DNA of 34,680 bases from Bernardetiaceae bacterium. Its GTDB lineage: Bacteria > Bacteroidota > Bacteroidia > Cytophagales > Bernardetiaceae. A program made the translations under genes and the position numbers. Shown piece after piece: positions 31,207-34,680 of the stretch. A model generated the notes under the pieces. It did not search any database, was not told the DNA's origin, and saw nothing but the letters and a program-made list of their open reading frames with translations. The stretch is from contig JAFIER010000014.1 in NCBI GenBank assembly GCA_020832465.1, positions 1 through 34,680 of the forward strand. Direction: 5' to 3'. How positions within the stretch are numbered: the stretch's first letter is position 1; the number at the start of each line of letters is the position of its first letter.

Positions 31207-33516
31207 ATGGATATGAGAAAAATAAACTATCATCTTCAACAAATCTTCGCTTTTACCACTTTTCTAACTTTTTCATTGATAAGCCACATAGCATTTGCAC
31301 AGTTTACCACTACTGGTGGACTGACCCCAGGCCAAATTGCTGAAAGACTGCAAAATACAGGCGTAGAGATAACCGCCGTGCGTATCGTAAACTGCCTACC
31401 TACTGCACAAGGTGGATTTGACGTAGATCTACCTACGAATGAGTTAGGAGCTATCGCTCTTGGTAGTACAGGTATATATATGGGTACTGGTCCGGCTAAC
31501 AACCTGGCTGGTCCGGCTTCAAATTTTCTATCTGGTGAAACGACGGGTCTTATTGGCTTTGATCCTAACCTATCTCCACTGCCAGGCGTTACTGGCAGTA
31601 TCAATGACCTTTGTTATATAGAAGTAGATATTATCTCCAAAGGAGATACAATTCGTTTTCCTTTTACATTTGGTTCGGAAGAGTACCCCGTATATGTAAA
31701 CACACTTTTTAATGATGCTTTTGGCTTCTTCATCACAGGTGAAAACCCATCGCCGGGCAATGCGCCTTTTCCTGGTGGCTCAACAGCTACCGGCTTAGAT
31801 GCTGCGGGTAACTATGACGATTATAACCTAGCGATAGTACCCGGTACTGCAGCTGACCCTGTAAGAATCAACAGTATCAACTGGGGGCGAGTAGGCCCTG
31901 GTGGTGGGCCTGCGACTAACCCCAACTTCTATTATCATAACCTCACCCAAGTCTTGTTCGCGAATACATTGACTTTCGGACCGACTCCCTTCCCCGTCAG
32001 CCCTCCCGGACAAGAAATTGCAATGGATGGACTCACTACGGGCTTAGTAGCCGTAGCTGCTGTAGTGCCCTGCGAAAAGTACACTATTAAATTAAAAATT
32101 GCAGATATATCTGATATAAGCGTTGACTCTTTTGTATTTATTGAGAAACTTGAAGAGGTCATTGGTACTGAAGTGCCAGTAGATTTAGGGGAGGACCTAG
32201 AGATTTGTTTAGGCGAAACTGTAGGTTTGCAAGCCAATACTACTCATACTAACTATCATTGGGATTTCTTTGATACAGACGATGTAATCATCAGAGTATC
32301 TAATGACTCAGTCGAGAGCTTCACGGGATTAGAACCAGGCGAATACCGCGTACGCTTAACCATATTTGAGGGTCAAATCTGCGAGAATAGTGATGAAATT
32401 ATTATTACCGTCCTTGACCGCCCAAGAGCAAACTTTGATGCGACTGAGATTATTCTTTGTAATGTAGATGGAGAAATTGTATTAAATGCAACAGCCAATG
32501 GCACGAACCAAGGAGACAATCCCTCTTATCAATGGCTTGCCGACGGCATACCGATTGAAGATGCTACGGAGAGCTTGCTGACCGTCTTTAATCCTGCTGA
32601 TGATGTCCCCATTGAAGTAACTTATAGCGTAGCCATAACCAATAATGAGACTGGTTGCAACTTCACTGAAAACATTACAGTAACTTATTTCCCTAATCCG
32701 ATTATGGAAAATCTCCCCGAAGAGGTATTTACCTGCGGTGATAGTGTAACCTTAGATGCTCGTGCGCTAAATCTTGCAGAAGGAACACCCACAGGATATG
32801 TTTGGTATTACGAACCTACGGGAAGCGTTCCGATAGCTAACTCTCCTATATTGCGTGCAGTAGAACTGGGAGTATATACTGTAGAGGTAACAACCAATGA
32901 ATGTATCACGGTACAAAGCGTAACGCTTATATGCCCTGAAGACGTAAGTTCTTACCGCATCAACCTTGTCGGCGAGCCAGGTAGTGGAAAAGCTTTCCTA
33001 ACTTGGAATGCTCCAAGCGAGGTTGATAATGTGGAATACTTTGAAATCTTTGGTTTTGATGCGCGTTATCTTTCTACAAAAGTAGGCGAAACAGAAAACA
33101 ATCAATTTACAGTAACAAGCTTGCTAAACGGCATCAAGTATGACTTTGCTGTGCGCCCTATTTTGCGCACAAATAGCGGTCGTGATCCATTCGTACCGGG
33201 CGCAATGTCTAATGTAGTAACTGTGTATCCTTCTATCGTATTAGCAAACGAAACAGAGAGCCTCGAGCGTGCATTTACCGTATTCCCTAATCCCAACGAA
33301 GGAAACTTCAATATAAGATGGGAAGGCTTGAATGACCAAAACTTGAAGTTTACGGTATTCAATGTCAATGGACAGCGTGTGTATAGTAAAAATATTACCG
33401 CAAATAGCAATGGTGAGGAAAGCTTATCGCTTAATCATCTGGCTGACGGAATTTACGTATTGACTATCGAGACTGACAAAGGAATTTCACAACACAAAAT
33501 CAGTATTGTACGATAG
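31207..33516 (+). CDS. T9SS-secreted choice-of-anchor L protein with type A sorting domain
   Basis: A 769-residue surface or secreted protein. A signal peptide ends near residue 32 (FSLISHIAFAQ). A choice-of-anchor L domain follows, about 33-315 (TTTGGLTPGQIAERLQNTGV ... FPFTFGSEEYPVYVNTLFND ... AFGFFITGENP). Next are Ig/PKD-like segments (LGEDLEICLGETVGLQANTT ... YRVRLTIFEGQIC), a further cysteine-paired Ig-like part, and a fibronectin III-like domain about 580-665 (AFLTWNAPSEVDNVEYFEIF). The last 75 residues form a type A T9SS C-terminal sorting domain (FTVFPNPNEGNFNIRW ... FNVNGQRVYSK ... LADGIYVLTIETDKGISQHK). It should cross the outer membrane through the type IX system and stay attached or be released. 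The domain series suggests adhesion; no enzymatic domain is seen. ATG 31213 is an alternative start. Confidence 0.9.
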   Translation: MDMRKINYHLQQIFAFTTFLTFSLISHIAFAQFTTTGGLTPGQIAERLQNTGVEITAVRIVNCLPTAQGGFDVDLPTNELGAIALGSTGIYMGTGPANNLAGPASNFLSGETTGLIGFDPNLSPLPGVTGSINDLCYIEVDIISKGDTIRFPFTFGSEEYPVYVNTLFNDAFGFFITGENPSPGNAPFPGGSTATGLDAAGNYDDYNLAIVPGTAADPVRINSINWGRVGPGGGPATNPNFYYHNLTQVLFANTLTFGPTPFPVSPPGQEIAMDGLTTGLVAVAAVVPCEKYTIKLKIADISDISVDSFVFIEKLEEVIGTEVPVDLGEDLEICLGETVGLQANTTHTNYHWDFFDTDDVIIRVSNDSVESFTGLEPGEYRVRLTIFEGQICENSDEIIITVLDRPRANFDATEIILCNVDGEIVLNATANGTNQGDNPSYQWLADGIPIEDATESLLTVFNPADDVPIEVTYSVAITNNETGCNFTENITVTYFPNPIMENLPEEVFTCGDSVTLDARALNLAEGTPTGYVWYYEPTGSVPIANSPILRAVELGVYTVEVTTNECITVQSVTLICPEDVSSYRINLVGEPGSGKAFLTWNAPSEVDNVEYFEIFGFDARYLSTKVGETENNQFTVTSLLNGIKYDFAVRPILRTNSGRDPFVPGAMSNVVTVYPSIVLANETESLERAFTVFPNPNEGNFNIRWEGLNDQNLKFTVFNVNGQRVYSKNITANSNGEESLSLNHLADGIYVLTIETDKGISQHKISIVR

Positions 33517-33574
33517 TTACTCAAATTTATGATAATGTAGATAGAATAAGTACCTAAACTTACTTTAGCTTCAG

Positions 33575-33607
33575 AACTAACAGTTTCTTGAAAACTGTTA
33601 GTTCTTG
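33575..33607. terminator. Core palindrome acting as terminator between convergent genes
   Basis: AGAACTAACAGTTT (33575-33588) pairs perfectly with AAACTGTTAGTTCT (33594-33607), 14 bp, loop CTTGA. It fills the gap between the stop codons at 33516 and 33612 and has the same core sequence as the mobile repeats. No long T run follows, so the terminator role is inferred from position. Confidence 0.5.
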
Positions 33608-33611
33608 ATTA

Positions 33612-34680
33612 TCAATAATTATGTGCATAAATCTCCTTAGGCAACTTTGTTTCCCCTATTTTATTGAAATTTTTATCCAAGATAATCACCGAAGCAGGCT
33701 TTTTCTTATAATAATAAGTAAAGTTTAGAGGTTTACCATTCTCGTCAGTACCGCTTGGAAGCCCTTGATAAGCCAGTCGGTAATAGACTTCACGGTATTT
33801 GTCAGGAATAATGTCCCGATAAGCAGGATTTTCTAAATAAAATGTACTCTCTTCTTGTTCAGAAGGAAGCCCCTCGGTGAGTTTATCAAAATACTGACTA
33901 CCTGCATAATATGATTGACTCGGATTGCCCTCCAAGTCATTGACATACACCTGCTCGTCCATACCATAAGAAAAAACAAGCGCATTGCCATCTAATGTTT
34001 TCTGATGATTAGGAAAAACATAATACTGTCCCCAAGCTCGGTCATTATAAGCGGCACAATCCCCCTCAAAATTTAGATGTGTTTGCATGCCTTTATCTTT
34101 TAATGATATAGATATGAATTTATTATTGACTAAATAGCCCGGATTATGAGAGGCAAGAGGTTCTGGGTCGTCCAAAACTGGGAAATACAAAGTATCATTT
34201 TTAATCATGCCTGTCTTATTTTTGGAAGCACGAGGTAGTGGCCCTGTACGTAACCGTTTTCTAAGTGCCTTCATATAGGCTCTACTTGTATCTTCGACAG
34301 TGTAAAAAGGATACACATCTTTGAGCTCGCCCTCTTTATCGAAGAGCAAAATTCTATAAGATTTTCCGCCAGATACAAATATAGAATCAAAGTTATGAAT
34401 ATATAAACCCGAAAAGTCATTCACGCCCTTAGGACCTTCGTTTTCAAATGCTATTTCAAATTTCTTAGGTCCTCCTCGTCTTGCATCAAAAAATTGTATT
34501 ATAGGCTCCTGTTTAAAATTCCACATATTTACCCAAGCAAAATAAATTTCGCCGTTTTCTTCATGTGGATACACATATTCGCTATGATAAGACGTGCGAT
34601 TATCCAACTCAAAAGCACGTTGCTTATCTGTAGCAGTAAGCCCATGCGTATAAGCTGTCGCCTTTTCGCCCTCTGACTGG
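33612..34680 (-). CDS. DUF4221-family protein, N-terminus beyond the window edge
   Basis: An open frame of 356 codons runs from the stop at 33612 to the right edge with no stop; an internal TTG at 34607 is not the true start. The C-terminus reads IPDKYREVYYRLAYQGLPSG ... ASVIILDKNFNKIGETKLPK, which matches the pattern at the end of DUF4221 proteins, and the repeated strands (GKSYRILLFDKEGELKDVYP, YHSEYVYPHEENGEIYFAWV) fit a beta-propeller. Such proteins are usually lipoproteins of about 370-400 residues, so only the signal peptide and first blade are probably missing. Function is unknown. It lies convergent to the choice-of-anchor L gene. Confidence 0.78.
   Translation of the reverse strand, partial: QSEGEKATAYTHGLTATDKQRAFELDNRTSYHSEYVYPHEENGEIYFAWVNMWNFKQEPIIQFFDARRGGPKKFEIAFENEGPKGVNDFSGLYIHNFDSIFVSGGKSYRILLFDKEGELKDVYPFYTVEDTSRAYMKALRKRLRTGPLPRASKNKTGMIKNDTLYFPVLDDPEPLASHNPGYLVNNKFISISLKDKGMQTHLNFEGDCAAYNDRAWGQYYVFPNHQKTLDGNALVFSYGMDEQVYVNDLEGNPSQSYYAGSQYFDKLTEGLPSEQEESTFYLENPAYRDIIPDKYREVYYRLAYQGLPSGTDENGKPLNFTYYYKKKPASVIILDKNFNKIGETKLPKEIYAHNY

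Noticed and set aside
31236-31604. 122-codon minus-strand frame over the choice-of-anchor L gene
   Set aside because: Antisense to a clear choice-of-anchor L domain; it has no domain or start context.

Overview
The window reads as a chromosomal segment of a Bacteroidota bacterium, most likely Cytophagales-like. Lineage signs are a type IX secretion C-terminal sorting domain, a CarboxypepD_reg/DUF5686 outer-membrane protein, a BF3164-type fragment and a DUF4221 protein, a cytochrome b558-type succinate dehydrogenase, 7TM-DISM and TPR sensors fused to SpoIIE-type phosphatases, and promoters of the Bacteroidota form (TTTG, 19-20 bases, TAnnTTTG). The lineage is inferred from gene families, not from a marker gene; no rRNA or tRNA was recognised.

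Layout. 1-1054 (-): 5' part of a DUF3686 DNA-repair ATPase, cut by the left edge. 1289-4914: a small STAS/SEC14-like protein, argB, a stand-alone H-NOX haem protein on the opposite strand, and argD. 4980-9180: a candidate small RNA, then a three-gene succinate:quinone oxidoreductase operon (sdhC, sdhA, sdhB) with its own promoter and a strong terminator. 9577-12329: an orphan sensor histidine kinase converging on a two-PKD lipoprotein, with a shared hairpin terminator. 12667-18578: a DUF5686 protein and a TPR/GAF/SpoIIE phosphatase. 18701-21112 (-): two paralogous lipoproteins and a CAP-domain lipoprotein. 21562-27699 (+): M23/LysM peptidase, sodium:solute symporter, GNAT acetyltransferase, voltage-gated potassium channel and a COG2509 FAD dehydrogenase. 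28106-30361 (-): a 7TM-DISM/SpoIIE phosphatase. 30609-34680: a truncated BF3164-like remnant, a T9SS-exported choice-of-anchor L protein, and a DUF4221 protein cut by the right edge.

The genes are mostly housekeeping or cell-envelope genes. The most unusual feature is the intergenic space, which is filled with small palindromic, non-coding, MITE-like elements. At least three types can be told apart by their ends. Type C is a 91-bp element present twice with identical sequence, each copy flanked by its own perfect 8-bp target-site duplication. Type B has ends GGGTGTACG...CGTACACCC and apparent 7-bp duplications. Type A has ends like CATACTRCTATACATT. All three carry, or are neighboured by, versions of one core hairpin (GAAMTAACAKTTCT ... 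AGAAMTGTTAKTTC). They nest in one another and lie in a promoter region, a 5' leader, a terminator loop and at gene ends, so they probably shape local expression and gene decay.
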